DNA of 64,000 nt from Weissella confusa (GTDB taxonomy: Bacteria; Bacillota; Bacilli; Lactobacillales; Lactobacillaceae). The stretch covers positions 746,501 to 810,500 of the forward strand of contig CP168942.1 in the NCBI GenBank assembly GCA_041871065.1, given 5' to 3'. Numbering within the stretch: position 1 is the first letter of the stretch; every line of letters starts with the position of its first letter. The position numbers and the translations under genes are program-made. Below the pieces are notes generated by a model. The model was not told the DNA's origin. It worked only from the letters and a program-made list of their open reading frames with translations, and did no database searches. This document shows positions 1 to 12,837 of this stretch, piece by piece.

Positions 1-3000
1 GTAACACAAGTTGATTCTGACTTAATCGACCACAATGACACGGATATAAAATACACAGTTACGTATAAGCCGATGGGAAGTTGGACGCCAAGTTTCCCAC
101 CAAATACTGAGAACGTGCCAAGTGATCCGATTCAATATCCAAACGATCCAAATAATCCAACGGATAATGAAACGCCACATGACCCCGCTGAGCCAGGTGA
201 CCCAGTTATTCCGTATGTACCGGGTTACACGCCGGAAGGGCCTGATGGCACACCATTGAAGCCGGTTGATCCAGAAAATCCATCAGCTGGTTATATTCCA
301 CCAGCTCCAACGAATCCAACTGGGGATACAACGATTAATTACACACGCAATACGCAACAAGTCATCGTTCGTTATATCGACGACACGACCGGTTCGGAAG
401 TAACTGAACTTCGTCAAACGTTCTCGGGTGAAACTGATCAAGCTTATACGAACACGTTGTCTGATTATGCAAAGCTTGGTTATACGTTTGTTAGTGCTGA
501 AGCGGGCGCAACTGCCGGAACTTACGACCGCGATGACACCGCAAATCAAATTTATGTGGTTCATTTGGATCACGGTACGGTGGTTGTTGATGGTGGTCGT
601 GAAGATGATCCAAACCACGACAGTTACACGTCTACGGTTAAATCGACGGTGCACTATGTCTATGAAGCTGATAATGCAACGGCCAAGCCTGATAGTGTAC
701 AGGAAAAGACGTTTACAGCATCAGTGACTTATGACGCGGTAACTGGCGAAGTTGTTTCGATTGTTTGGCCAACTGAAGAACAGAGTTTTGACGATGTTCA
801 AACGCCAGTTATTGACGGTTACTTTGCTAGTGAAGGTTCAGTTGCTGGTGGCGCGGTTGATTACAACGATGCAAGTCGTGAAGAAACTGTCACTTACACG
901 AAGCTAGGTTCTTGGATTCCACACGTGCCTGATTTGCCAGAAGATGAGCAATTGAAGACGCGTGTCTATCCAAATGATCCAAACGATGCCTCAAAGGTTT
1001 GGACACGTGATGATCCAAACTACGTTGAAGTACCAGTGCCATATATCCCAGGATATACGCCTACGACCGACGGTAGCAGCACACCTTTGGAACAAATTGA
1101 TCCAAACGATGTGACGAAGGGCTACTACCCACCAGCTGTGCCGGACAACCCGGCCGCGGATACGCCGATTTACTATGTGGCACATCCACAAACATTGGTG
1201 GTTGTTTATGTCGACGTTTCATCAGGAACCGAAGTCGAAGTTACTGAGCTACAACAAACTTTGACGGGAACAACGAACGCGGCTTACACGAACACGTTGT
1301 CAGATTATGCTGCTCGTGGTTATGTTCTAGTTAAGCAAGATGCAACCGCAACGGCTGGGACGTATGACGACGCAGATAACGTGACCCAATTTGCTAAGGT
1401 TTACTTGGACCACGGCACGGTTGTAGTCACGCCGGATAACCCTGGTGATCCAGGTAATCCGATGTACCCAGATGTACCTGGAACGCCAACTTGGCCAGGT
1501 GGAACTGACCTCGACGGCGTTAAGCAGACGATTAATGGTGTCATCAATTATCAGTATGAAAACGGAGATGAAGCATTCCCAGATGTCACGCGTACAGTAA
1601 CGTTTGAGCGTTCAATCACACTGGATGCCGTGACTGGTGAACAAATTTCAACAACGGACTGGGTTGTAACGGCTGGTGATGATGACTGGCCAGAGACACC
1701 AAGTCCGGTGAAGGAAGGTTACTATGCTGATATCTCAGATATTTCGGCGGTAACGATTGCACCGGGTGATTTCGACCGTAGCTATATGGTGACGTACTAC
1801 CCAATGGGTCAGTACGTACCAGTATTCCCAGAAGGTACTGAAAACGTGCCAAGTGACCCAATTACGTATCCAAATGACCCAGATAATCCTGGTGATCCTT
1901 TGGAGCCGGGTCAGGGAACGCCGGATACACCAGGCGACACGGATAATCCAACCTTGCCATACGTTCCTGGGTTCACACCAGAAGGACCAGATGGCACGCC
2001 ATTGACGCCGGTTGATCCAGATAACCCAAGTGCGGGTTACTGGCCGCCGGAAACGCCAATCGATAATCCGGGTGGTGACACGACGATTACCTACACGGCG
2101 AATGAGCAAAAGGCGACTGTAACATTTATCGACGATACGACGGGTGACACATTGAAGGTTGTCGATTTGACGGGTAAGTCTGATGAAACTGATGCTTACC
2201 GCACGGCGACCGACATCGCGACGTACGAACGTGCCGGATATGTCCTTGTGAGCGATGATTATCCAACGGATGGTGTGGTTTATGACCGCGTTGACGATAC
2301 GGACCAACCATTCACAGTGCACTTGAAGCAAGTCACGATTACGGTTGAACCGGATGATCCAAAGGAACCAGGCACGGATATCTTTACGCCAGGCGACCCG
2401 GTTGATCCGAGTGACCCAAGCAGCCCAACATATCCGGAAAGCCCATACACGCCGGGTGACCCAGTTTATCCAGACCAACCAGATGGACCAACGGTACCTG
2501 ATACACCAGGTGACCCAGGTACACCGGTTGATCCGGATAATCCAAGTGGACCAACTTGGCCAGCAACGCCAACGTACCCCAGTGGTGTCACCAAGGATGA
2601 TTTGAATCAGACAGTCACGCGTACGATTACTTACACGTATGCAAGTAATGGTGAAAAGGCATCTGAAACGGTTACTGAAACGTTGACGTACAGTCGTACA
2701 GCGACAGTTAATGCGGTGACTGGGGCGGTGACTTATGGCGATTGGCAGACGACTGATTCAACCCTTGATAAGGTTGATTCGCCGTTGATTTCGGGTTATG
2801 TGGCTAGTCAACTACTGGTTGACGAAGAGGCAAACGTTGACGCGATGGCCGACGATAAAACTGTTGCAATCACGTATACCAAGCTTGGACAATGGGTGCC
2901 ATCATTCCCACCATCAGCCGATGATGAGAATGTGCCAAGTGATCCAATCGATTATCCAAACAACCCAAGCGACCCAACCGAACCGTTGGAGCCGGGTGTG

Positions 3001-4206
3001 AATAATCCAAATGATCCAGGTACGCCGGCTAACCCAACGTTGCCATATGTGCCGGGTTATACACCAGAAGGCCCAGATGGTACGCCGTTGACACCGGTCG
3101 ATCCAGACAATCCAAGCGCGGGTTACTGGCCACCGGAGACGCCAACGGATAAGCCGGGTGATGACACGGTTATTCACTATGTGGCAAATGATCAAGCAGC
3201 TCGTATTACGTATATTGATGATGATACTGGCCTTGAATTGGCAGTTGATACCATCGCTGGTGAGTCGAGTGACACGTCAACGTATACAACGGCTGACCGC
3301 ATTAAGTCTTACGAAGCGCAAGGATACACATTGGTTTCAAATGACTTCCCAGAAGATGAGTTCCAATTCGATCGTGATGATGCGACGGAACAAAAATTCG
3401 AGGTGCATTTGAAGCGCACGGTTTTGGTGATTACACCAGGTGAGCCGGTGGACCCAAGTGACCCAATCTTTACGCCAGGTGAGCCGGTGGACCCAAGTGA
3501 TCCATCGAGCCCAACGTATCCAGCCGAACCAGGTACACCAGGTGAGCCGATTGATCCGGCTAACCCTAGTGGTCCAACTTGGCCGGAGACGCCAACATAC
3601 CCAACGGGATTGACGACCGAAGATTTGAACCAAACGGTTAATTTGACGGTTAACTATGTTTACGAAGACGGTACGACGGTTGCGCACGACCCACACACGG
3701 ATGCAGTGCACTTTACGCGTACGGCAACGTTGGACACAGTGACGGGCGAGGTGACGTACTCAGATTGGGTAGCGGTTAACGATGATGATTTGTTGGATAC
3801 CTACAAGTCACCAGTTATTGATGGTTACTATGCTGATAAAGCATACAGTACAGCGGTAACGGTTGCAGCCGAGGATGGTGATGTGACTGAGACTGTGACG
3901 TACAAGAAGTTGGGACAATGGGTACCATCATTCCCAGCCACAACGCCAAGTGCACCGACGGATCCAATTGATTATCCAAATAATCCAAGTGATCCAACGG
4001 TACCAACGGATCCGGCTGAGAATCCAAGCGAACCATGTACGCCAGAGAACCCAACGTTACCTTACGTGCCGGGTTACACGCCAGAAGGGCCAGATGGTGA
4101 GCCGCTAACGCCGGCTGATCCAAGCAACCCATCTTCAGGCTACTTGCCACCAAACCCAACTAATCCGGGCGAGGATACGGTGATTAACTACGTACCAGCT
4201 GATTAA
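1..4206 (+). CDS. Giant MucBP-repeat LPXTG adhesin, internal part up to a premature stop (5' end outside window)
   Basis: The reading frame is open from the first base of the window, so the signal peptide and true start lie upstream; the Met codon at 73 is internal. The product is an extracellular repeat protein. Each repeat of about 300 residues joins a MucBP-type domain (consensus start DLNQTVTRTITY), a segment beginning GQWVPSFP with YVPGYTPEGPDG, a beta-rich segment beginning around ITYIDDTTG and ending in an HLKH-like motif, and a proline-rich DPSDPSSPTYP spacer. MucBP domains bind mucins or host and plant glycans in lactobacilli. The frame ends at TAA 4204-4206, but the same repeats continue in the same frame to an LPYTG anchor at 12691. 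Translation stopping here would give a protein without sortase anchor, probably secreted and lost. Family assignment is strong; the ligand is unknown. Confidence 0.85.
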   Translation, partial: VTQVDSDLIDHNDTDIKYTVTYKPMGSWTPSFPPNTENVPSDPIQYPNDPNNPTDNETPHDPAEPGDPVIPYVPGYTPEGPDGTPLKPVDPENPSAGYIPPAPTNPTGDTTINYTRNTQQVIVRYIDDTTGSEVTELRQTFSGETDQAYTNTLSDYAKLGYTFVSAEAGATAGTYDRDDTANQIYVVHLDHGTVVVDGGREDDPNHDSYTSTVKSTVHYVYEADNATAKPDSVQEKTFTASVTYDAVTGEVVSIVWPTEEQSFDDVQTPVIDGYFASEGSVAGGAVDYNDASREETVTYTKLGSWIPHVPDLPEDEQLKTRVYPNDPNDASKVWTRDDPNYVEVPVPYIPGYTPTTDGSSTPLEQIDPNDVTKGYYPPAVPDNPAADTPIYYVAHPQTLVVVYVDVSSGTEVEVTELQQTLTGTTNAAYTNTLSDYAARGYVLVKQDATATAGTYDDADNVTQFAKVYLDHGTVVVTPDNPGDPGNPMYPDVPGTPTWPGGTDLDGVKQTINGVINYQYENGDEAFPDVTRTVTFERSITLDAVTGEQISTTDWVVTAGDDDWPETPSPVKEGYYADISDISAVTIAPGDFDRSYMVTYYPMGQYVPVFPEGTENVPSDPITYPNDPDNPGDPLEPGQGTPDTPGDTDNPTLPYVPGFTPEGPDGTPLTPVDPDNPSAGYWPPETPIDNPGGDTTITYTANEQKATVTFIDDTTGDTLKVVDLTGKSDETDAYRTATDIATYERAGYVLVSDDYPTDGVVYDRVDDTDQPFTVHLKQVTITVEPDDPKEPGTDIFTPGDPVDPSDPSSPTYPESPYTPGDPVYPDQPDGPTVPDTPGDPGTPVDPDNPSGPTWPATPTYPSGVTKDDLNQTVTRTITYTYASNGEKASETVTETLTYSRTATVNAVTGAVTYGDWQTTDSTLDKVDSPLISGYVASQLLVDEEANVDAMADDKTVAITYTKLGQWVPSFPPSADDENVPSDPIDYPNNPSDPTEPLEPGVNNPNDPGTPANPTLPYVPGYTPEGPDGTPLTPVDPDNPSAGYWPPETPTDKPGDDTVIHYVANDQAARITYIDDDTGLELAVDTIAGESSDTSTYTTADRIKSYEAQGYTLVSNDFPEDEFQFDRDDATEQKFEVHLKRTVLVITPGEPVDPSDPIFTPGEPVDPSDPSSPTYPAEPGTPGEPIDPANPSGPTWPETPTYPTGLTTEDLNQTVNLTVNYVYEDGTTVAHDPHTDAVHFTRTATLDTVTGEVTYSDWVAVNDDDLLDTYKSPVIDGYYADKAYSTAVTVAAEDGDVTETVTYKKLGQWVPSFPATTPSAPTDPIDYPNNPSDPTVPTDPAENPSEPCTPENPTLPYVPGYTPEGPDGEPLTPADPSNPSSGYLPPNPTNPGEDTVINYVPAD

Positions 4207-7200
4207 GTTGGTTCGGTAACGTATATTGACGCGACAACTGGTACGACGTTATCAGTTGATCCATTGGCTGGTAAGTCAGATGAACCGGGCACATATACAA
4301 CCGCCGATTGTATTAAGCAATATGAGGCGATGGGATATGTACTGGTAGATGATAACTATCCAACGGACTTTACGTTCGACAGTGATACAGCCAAGTCACA
4401 AGATTTCACGGTAACGTTGAAGCAAGTCACCGTGGTTGTGACGCCGGATGATCCAAAGAATCCAAGTGACCCAATCTTTACGCCGGGTGATCCGGTGGAC
4501 CCAAGTGATCCATCAAGCCCAACTTATCCCGAGGAACCTGGTACGCCGGGTGATCCAATTGATCCGAATAACCCAAGTGGACCAACATGGCCAGCGACGC
4601 CAACGTATCCAGCTGGGGTAACAACGGAAGATTTGAACAAGACGGTTACACGTACGATTACGTATGTTTACGAAGATGGTTCTGAAGCTGCGACAACAGT
4701 CACGGACAATGTCGTGTTCGAACGTACCGCTACGGTTAACGCCGTGACGGGTGAGGTCACATACGGTGAGTGGACGGCAGTCGGCGATGATGTCGATTGG
4801 CAACAAGTTGATTCACCAATGATTGTCGGCTACATGGCCGACAAGGCTTCGGTTGAATTTGTAGCTGTCACCGGTGCAACTGAGTCAACATCAGTGGTTG
4901 TGACGTATACGGCGGTTGGTCAATGGGTACCACATTTCCCACCGGGAACTGAGAATGTCCCAAGTGACCCAATCAACTATCCAAACAACCCTGATGATCC
5001 AACGAATCCAGCGGATCCTGGTCCGGATAATCCGGCCGAACCTGGAACGACGGATAACCCAACCTTGCCATACGTGCCTGGCTTTACGCCACAAGGACCG
5101 GATGGTGAGCCGTTGGAGCCGGTTAACCCAAGTGAGGGTTACTGGCCACCAGTTATTCCGGATGATCCTAAGCAGAGCCAAGATATTACCTATACTGCTA
5201 ATGAACAAGCCGCGCGAATTGTCTTCATTGACGATACGACCGGCACGACATTGGCAACTGATGATATCGATGGCGTGTCGGATGAGAAGTCGACGTATAC
5301 GACGGCGGATCGTTTGGCTGCTTACTACGCCCAAGGTTACAGGTTGGTCAGTGATGAATATCCAGCCGACTTTGCGTTTGACCGTGTCGATGGCAATGTT
5401 GAAACGTTCGAGGTTCACTTGAAGCACGCTGCGATTACCGTGACGCCAGATGATCCAAAGAACCCATCAACGCCAATTTACACACCGGGTGACCCGGTTG
5501 ATCCAAGCGACCCATCGAGTCCAACGTATCCAGCGGAACCGGGTACGCCTGGTGATCCAATTGATCCGGATAATCCAAGTGGGCCAACTTGGCCAGCGGT
5601 ACCAACGTACCCAGCTGGGTTGACGACGACCGATTTGAATGAGACGGTTAACCGTACGATTACGTATGTCGATGAGGCAGGCGAAACGGTCTTCGATGAC
5701 GCAACGGACAAGGTCAGCTTCACGCGCACGGCCACAGTCGATGCGGTAACGGGTGAAGTTACCTACGGCGAGTGGGTCGCAACTGATAATGACACAACGT
5801 TCGACGCGGTGAACTCACCAGTTAAGACTGGCTACTACGCCGATAAGGAAGTGGTTGCTGAAACCACTGGTTTGACGGCAACGACGGGGGATGAAAACGT
5901 TCAAGTTGTCTACAAGCCAATGGGACAATGGGTACCATCATTCCCAGCCGGCACTGAAAACGTGCCGTCTGATCCAACGACGTATCCAAATGACCCAGCT
6001 CATGCCGATACGCCACTTGAACCAGGTGATTCAAATACGAATGTGCCAGGAACGCCAGATAATCCAACAATGCCATATGTACCAGGCTTTACGCCACAAG
6101 GTCCAGATGGCACGCCTCTTGAACCGGTAACGCCAGGTTCACCAGAAGGTGGTTATTGGCCACCAGCAACACCAACCGATAACCCAGGTGGTGATACGGT
6201 TGTGACTTATGTTGCTGATGAACAAAAGGCGACGATTACGTACCACGATGTGACGGCTAATACGGATTTGTCGGTTGATACGATTGATGGTCATTCTGAT
6301 GAAGCAAGTTCATACACCACAGCACAACGCATTGCGATGTATGAGCAACAAGGTTACCGTTTGGTCGATGATGGTTATCCAGGTACGGAATTCACGTTCG
6401 ATCGTGATACGGCAACTGATCAAGCGTATATCGTACAACTTGAGCGTATTACGCAAACGATTACGCCAGATGATCCAAAGACGCCAAGTTCACCAATCTT
6501 TACGCCGGGTGATCCGGTGGACCCAAGTGATCCATCAAGCCCAACGTATCCTGAACAACCGGGTACGCCAGGTGAACCAATTGATCCAGATAATCCAAGT
6601 GGCCCAACTTGGCCAGCCACGCCGACGTATCCAGCCGGTTTGGAACATGATGATTTGAATCAAACGGTCACGCGTGAAGTAACTTATGTTTACGATCGTG
6701 ATGGTTCAGAAGCTGCGACGACGGCGACGGAAACGGTGACGTTTACCCGTACGGCAACACTTGATACGGTCAGCGGCGAAATCACATATGGTGAGTGGAT
6801 TGCGGCTGATAGTGATACGACCTTTGATGAGGTGACATCACCAACAATCGCTGGTTACACGGCTAACCGTGCGTCAGTTGCGGAAGCGACCGGCGTTGCG
6901 GCGATGGATGCAGATACGTCGATTGAAGTGCGTTACATTGCGAATGAGCAACATGCAACGATTACGTATATTGATGACAACACGCAACAAACGATTGTCA
7001 TGGATGACATTACCGGACAATCTGATGGCACGACGACCTACACGACCGCTGACCGGATTGCGGCTTTGCAAGCGCAAGGTTATAGCCTCGTAAGTGATGG
7101 TTGGCCAGCTGACTTTGTGTTCGACACGGATGATGATACGACGCAAGCCTTCGAGGTCCACTTGAAGCACGCGACGATTACGATTGACCCAGATGATCCG

Positions 7201-10200
7201 AAGACACCAAGTTCACCGGTTTACACGCCGGGTGACCCAGTTGATCCGGATGACCCAGATGGCCCAACGTATCCAGCTGAACCTGGTACGCCAGGCGAGC
7301 CAATCGATCCAAACAATCCAAGTGGTCCAACTTGGCCAGCAACACCAACTTATCCGGATGGCTTGAAGACGACTGATTTGAATGAGTCAGTTGACCGTAC
7401 GATTACGTATGTTTACGAGAATGGTAACGAAGCTTCTGAGACAGTGACGGATAACGTCCAGTTCACACGCACCGCCGAGTATGACGTGGTGACGGGAACT
7501 GTGACATACGGTGAGTGGGTTGCGACGAACGGCGATACGACCTTTGATGCGGTTGAATCACCAGTAATTACCGGCTACTATGCTGATTTGACGCAAGTTG
7601 ATGAAACGGCTGGTTTGACGGCGAATAGTGGGGATGAAAACGTTAAGGTCACGTATAAGCAAATGGGACAATGGGTACCATCGTTCCCAGCTAATACACC
7701 AAGTGTGCCAACAGATCCAATCACGTATCCAAACGATCCGGATGATCCAACGCAACCGCTTGAACCGGGTGCGCCAGATTATCCAGTGGTGCCATACGTG
7801 CCAGGCTTTACGCCAGAAGGACCGGATGGCCCATTGCAACCAGTTGATCCGACTGATCCAAGCAAGGGTTATGTGCCACCGGCAACGCCGACGGACAACC
7901 CTGGTGAAGACACGACGATTAATTACGTTGCCAATGAGCAAACGGCAACGATTACGTTTATCGATGACACGACGAAGACGAATTTGGCAGTCGACACAAT
8001 CACGGGTGTTTCTGATGCAACGTCAACGTATACCACGGCTGAGCGCATTCAAGCATACTTGGCGCAAGGTTACACGCTTGTTTCGGATGGTTATCCAACT
8101 GACTTCACGTTTGACCGTGATGACAGTAAGACGCAAGCGTATGAAGTTCACTTGAAGCACGCGACGATTACGATTACGCCAAGTGATCCGAAGACGCCAA
8201 GTCAGCCAATTTACAACCCAGGTGATCCGGTCGATCCGAGTGACCCAGATAGCCCAACGTACCCAGAAGAACCAGGCAATCCAGGTGACCCAATTGATCC
8301 GGATAACCCAAGTGGTCCAACTTGGCCAGCAACGCCAACGTACCCAGCTGGTTTGACTGAAACTGATTTGAATGAATCAGTGACGCAAACCATCACGTAC
8401 GTATACGCCGATGGTCAAGAGGCAAGTGATCCAAAGACGGACACGGTAACGTTTAGCCGTACGGCGACGCTTGATCCGGTCACAGGTGCGGTAACGTATG
8501 GTGAGTGGATTGCAGCAAATAGTGATACCACGTTTGATACGGTTGACTCACCAGTGATTACTGGTTATGTTGCAGACAAGCAGACGATTGCTGAAGTGAC
8601 GGGTATTCAGGCGACTGATGCTGACACTGGCCCCGTTGTGACTTACACGGCGATGGGACAATGGGTACCATCATATCCAGCTGGTACGCCTGATGTACCA
8701 ACGGATCCGATTACGTATCCAAATGACCCAGATGACCCAACGCAACCAGCTGATCCAACGTCACCAAATTATCCGGTCATTCCGGACGTGCCTGGCTTCA
8801 CGCCACAAGGACCAGATGGCCCATTGCAACCAGTTGATCCAAGTGACCCAAGTAAGGGTTACGTGCCACCAGCAACGCCAACTGATCCGACACAAGATAC
8901 GACGATTACGTATGTTGCCAACGAGCAACAAGCGACGATTACGTATATTGATAAGACGACTGGCAAGCATTTGGCAATGGATACAATCACGGGACATTCT
9001 GATGAGACGTCAACATACACAACGGCTGACAAGATTGCAGCCTACGAGGCAGCAGGTTATGTCTTGGTTTCAGATGGTTATCCAGGTGCAAACTTTACCT
9101 TCGATCGTGAAGATGATTATGACCAAACGTATGAGGTCTATTTGGAACACGCTGTGATTACAGTTGATCCAAATGATCCAAAGACGCCAAGTTCACCAAT
9201 CTTCACGCCAGGTGGTCCAGTTGATCCGGATGACCCAACGAGCCCAACTTATCCAGTTAACCCTGGTGACACGCCAACGCCAACGTATCCAGGTGGTTTG
9301 GAAGAAGCTGATTTGAATGAATCAGTTAAGCAAACTATCACGTACAAGTACGCTAACGGTGAAACAGCAGCTGATGACGCGACCGATACGGTCACGCTCA
9401 GTCGTACGGCAACTGTCGATGCGGTAACGGGTGCAGTTACTTACGGTGATTGGGTTGCTGCCAATGGCGATACGACCTTTGATGCAGTGGACTCACCAGT
9501 GATTACGGGTTATGTGGCGGATAAGCAGACAGTTGCTACGGTGACGGGTATCGGTGCTAAGGATGCGGACACGACGGTTAATGTTGTGTACAACAAGATG
9601 GGACAATGGGTACCATCGTTCCCAGCCGATACAACAAATGTTCCGAGTGACCCAATGACGTATCCAAATAACCCAGATGATCCAACGGAACCACTCACAC
9701 CGGGACCAGAAAATGAAAATGATCCAGGTGACCCAGACAACCCAACGTTGTCATATGTACCAGGCTTCACGCCACAAGGGCCAGATGGCGAGCCATTGGA
9801 CCCAGTTGATCCAAGTAACCCAAGTTCAGGTTACTGGCCACCAACTTTGCCAAGTGACCCAACCACTGATACGACAATCGAGTACAAGGCGGATGAACAA
9901 GAAGCCACGATTACGTATATTGATGAGGTGACGGGCGATACCTTGGTTGTCGACATGATTAAGGGTGGTTCGGATGAATCAAGTACGTACACGACGGCTG
10001 ACCGTTTGGCTGATTACTTGGCTAACGGATACGTGTTGGTTAAAGATGAATATCCAACCGACTTCACGTTTGACCGTGATACGACGGTCACACAAGCCTA
10101 CAAGGTAACCTTGACGCACGGCTCACAAACGATTGATCCAAACGATCCAAAGACGCCAGGAACGCCAATTAATCCGGATAACCCTGATGGACCAAAGTAT

Positions 10201-12470
10201 CCAGATGGTTTGAAGTCAACTGATTTGAATGAGTCAGTGACGCGTACGATTACGTATGTGGATCAAGCTGGCAAGACGATGGCGACGGCGGTTAAGGAAA
10301 CCATTCACTTTACGCGTACGGCAACCCTTGATACGGTAACCGGAGCATACACGTACAGTGCTTGGGTGCCAACGACGGTAACGTCAATGGATGCAGTCGA
10401 TTCGCCAGTCATTGCTGGTTATGTGGCTGATCGCCAAACGGTCGCTGCTTTGAGCGATTTGACGGCAACATCAGCGGATGTGACAGAGAAGGTCGTTTAC
10501 TCACCAATTGGTCAGTACGTACCATCATTCCCAAGTGGCGTAACGGATGTGCCAAGCACGCCAATTGATTATCCAAATAACCCTGATGATCCAACTACAA
10601 CGGACACACCGGGTGAGGATAATCCAGCTACACCGGGAACACCTGATAATCCAACGATGCCATATGTACCAGGCTTCACGCCACAAGGTACAGATGGCGA
10701 GCCATTGGATCCAGTTGACCCAGATAACCCAAGTTCAGGTTACTGGCCACCAGCACCTAGTGAGACGCCGACTGAAGATACAACGATTACGTACACGGCC
10801 AATAAGCAAACGGCCACGATTACGTATATCAATGATGAGACAGGTAGCGTTCTAGCAGTTGATACGATTACTGGTGGTTCAGCTGAAACCAGCACGTACA
10901 CCGCTTATAACCGCATTATGGTTTACAAGTTGGCTGGTATGATGTTGGTAAGCAATGGTTACCCAAGTCACTTTACATTTGATCGTGACGAAACGGTTGA
11001 TCAGGCCTTTGAAGTTCACTTCAAGGGTGCGACAATCACGGTTACGTCAGATGATCCAAAGGTGCCAGGTGATCCGATTTACCAACCAGGTGATTTGATT
11101 GATCCTAACGATCCGGATTCACCAACCTTCCCAGACCCACTTGGCGAGCCAGGAACGCCGGTTGATCCGGATGATCCAGATTCACCAACTTGGCCACAAC
11201 CACCGGTTTGGCCAGATGGGGTAACGACGGAAGACTTGCGAGAAGAGGTCAACCAGACCATCACTTATATCTATGAGAAGGATGGTTCAACGGCGGCGAA
11301 GACAGTTACCGATCAGGTTGTCTTTACGCGTACGATTACCATTAACGTCATCGCTGCCCAAGAGAGTGCGCAACCACGAGCGCGTTTGGCACGTGCTGCA
11401 ACGTCAAGTGCGATTGTTTACTCTGATTGGCAGGCTGTGAACAACGACGATAAGTTTGATGCCAAGACATCACCAGTTATTCCGGGCTACATTGCTGACC
11501 GTTTGGTGGTCGAAGAAGTGGCTGGCATGGATGAAACCAGTGAAGATGAAATCCAACAAGTTGTTTACCGTCAACTTGGTTCTTGGGTACCTAGTGTGCC
11601 ACAAGTGCCAGGGGTTAAGACACCAGGCGAAGTGACGTATCCAAATGATCCAGATGACCCAACGAAGACGGCTGATCCAAATTCACCAGGTTATCCGGTC
11701 ATCCCATATGTACCTGGCTTTACGCCACAAGGTCCAGATGGTACGCCATTGCAACCGGTTGATCCGAAGAACCCAAGCAAGGGTTACTTGCCACCAGCTG
11801 TGCCAGGTGATCCAACGACTGATACAACCATTGTTTACAAGGTTGATCGTCAACACGCAAAGGTCAACTTCATTGATCAAAACACGAAGCAAGTGCTCCA
11901 TGTTGAACAGTTGTCTGGCGACAGTTACAGCAAGTCGTCATACACGACGGCTGAGCAAATCGCTTACTACATGGCCCAAGGTTACGTTCTTGTTCGTGAT
12001 GGTTATCCTGCTGGTGGTATGACGTTTGATGCGGATTCAACGTTGAACCAAACGTTTGTGGTCACGTTGGCGCACGGCACAAAGACGGTTGATCCAAATA
12101 ACCCAGGTGTACCAGGTACGCCAATTGATCCGAACAATCCAGATGGTCCTAAGTGGCCAGCCGGTGTTGATGAAGATCACTTGAAGACGTCAACGACGCG
12201 TACGATTATCTTCCGTACAAGTGACGGCACGATTGTCGATACGAAGACGCAAATTGTGACGTACACGCGTACGGCGACGGTCGATACGGTTACTGGTGAA
12301 GTGACGTATGGCCCATGGACGGCGCCAGATGGTTCACATGTACCGGACGTGGCTGTACCGGGTATGCCGGGCTACGTGGCTGATCGCAACCTCGTGCCAG
12401 GCGTGGATATTCCGGTCGGTACACCAAACTTCACTGAGTATGTCACGTACACGGTTGTACCAGAGCAACC
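1..12470 (+). repeat. About thirteen tandem MucBP/proline-rich coding repeats, period near 1 kb
   Basis: The repeated MucBP start motif (DLN-T/S-V-TITY and variants) occurs near 630, 1525, 2600, 3625, 4635, 5635, 6655, 7380, 8370, 9315, 10225, 11240 and 12180. Spacing is close to 1 kb except 6655 to 7380 (about 725 bp), where one submodule is missing. The first units (before about 1800) and the last two diverge most; the central ones are near-identical over long stretches such as the DPSDPSSPTYP spacer. Such arrays recombine and often change copy number. Confidence 0.85.
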
Positions 12471-12834
12471 AGCAGTTGAAGTTGAGCCAAATGAACCGGT
12501 TGAACCAGCGCAAACTGTTCAAACAGTTACGCCTGAGACGCCGGCGATTGTACCTGAGATATTGACGCCACATTCATTGGCCTACACGGCAGTTCAATCA
12601 GCAACGGCTGCACCTGAAAGTGCTGCTTCGTTGGCTTACACAGCCGAACAAAGCGCAGCTGAGTCGGCAACGGCCCAACATTCAGGCGTCTTGCCATACA
12701 CTGGTTCGGACGAGCAAGAGGGTGCTAAGGCAACTGGCTTGGCCACGTTGTTCGGTTTGTTCCTTGGTTTGTTCAAGCGTCGTAAGCGCGAGAATGAAAC
12801 TGAAGAAACAAGCAAGAAGCACGACGATAAGTAA
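4207..12834 (+). pseudogene. C-terminal part of the same MucBP adhesin after the in-frame stop, with LPYTG anchor
   Basis: This stretch continues the preceding frame without any shift. The first possible start, TTG 4264, is an interior Leu codon (DPLAGKSD) with no ribosome site in front, so independent translation is unlikely. It carries about nine further MucBP/proline-rich units, a Pro/Glu/Ala-rich wall-spanning region (about 12460-12680), the sortase motif LPYTG at 12691-12705, a hydrophobic stretch and a basic KRRKRE tail. This is a complete sortase A signal, so the intact gene would encode a wall-anchored adhesin of more than 4,200 residues. If the TAA is a sequence error or is read through, the two parts are one functional gene. 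One unit (about 6900-6945) lacks its GQWVPSFP/YVPGFTP module. Confidence 0.8.
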
Positions 12835-12837
12835 CGG

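Noticed and set aside
1735..2478. Long minus-strand frame of 247 codons inside the adhesin, with similar ones along the array
   Set aside because: It is the antisense of repeated Pro/Asp/Thr codons, recurs with the repeats, is Trp/Arg/Ile-rich and has no ribosome site. It is a codon-bias shadow.
4204..4206. Programmed recoding of the TAA
   Set aside because: No following hairpin or known read-through context was seen, and the same position is CAA in other repeats, so mutation or error is simpler.
4264..4300. Independent start of a second adhesin gene at TTG 4264
   Set aside because: The TTG is an interior Leu of a repeat, there is no ribosome site or signal peptide after it, and the frame is unchanged across the stop.
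1..12470. CRISPR-like or satellite repeat
   Set aside because: The repeats are about 1 kb, in frame and protein-coding, without spacers.
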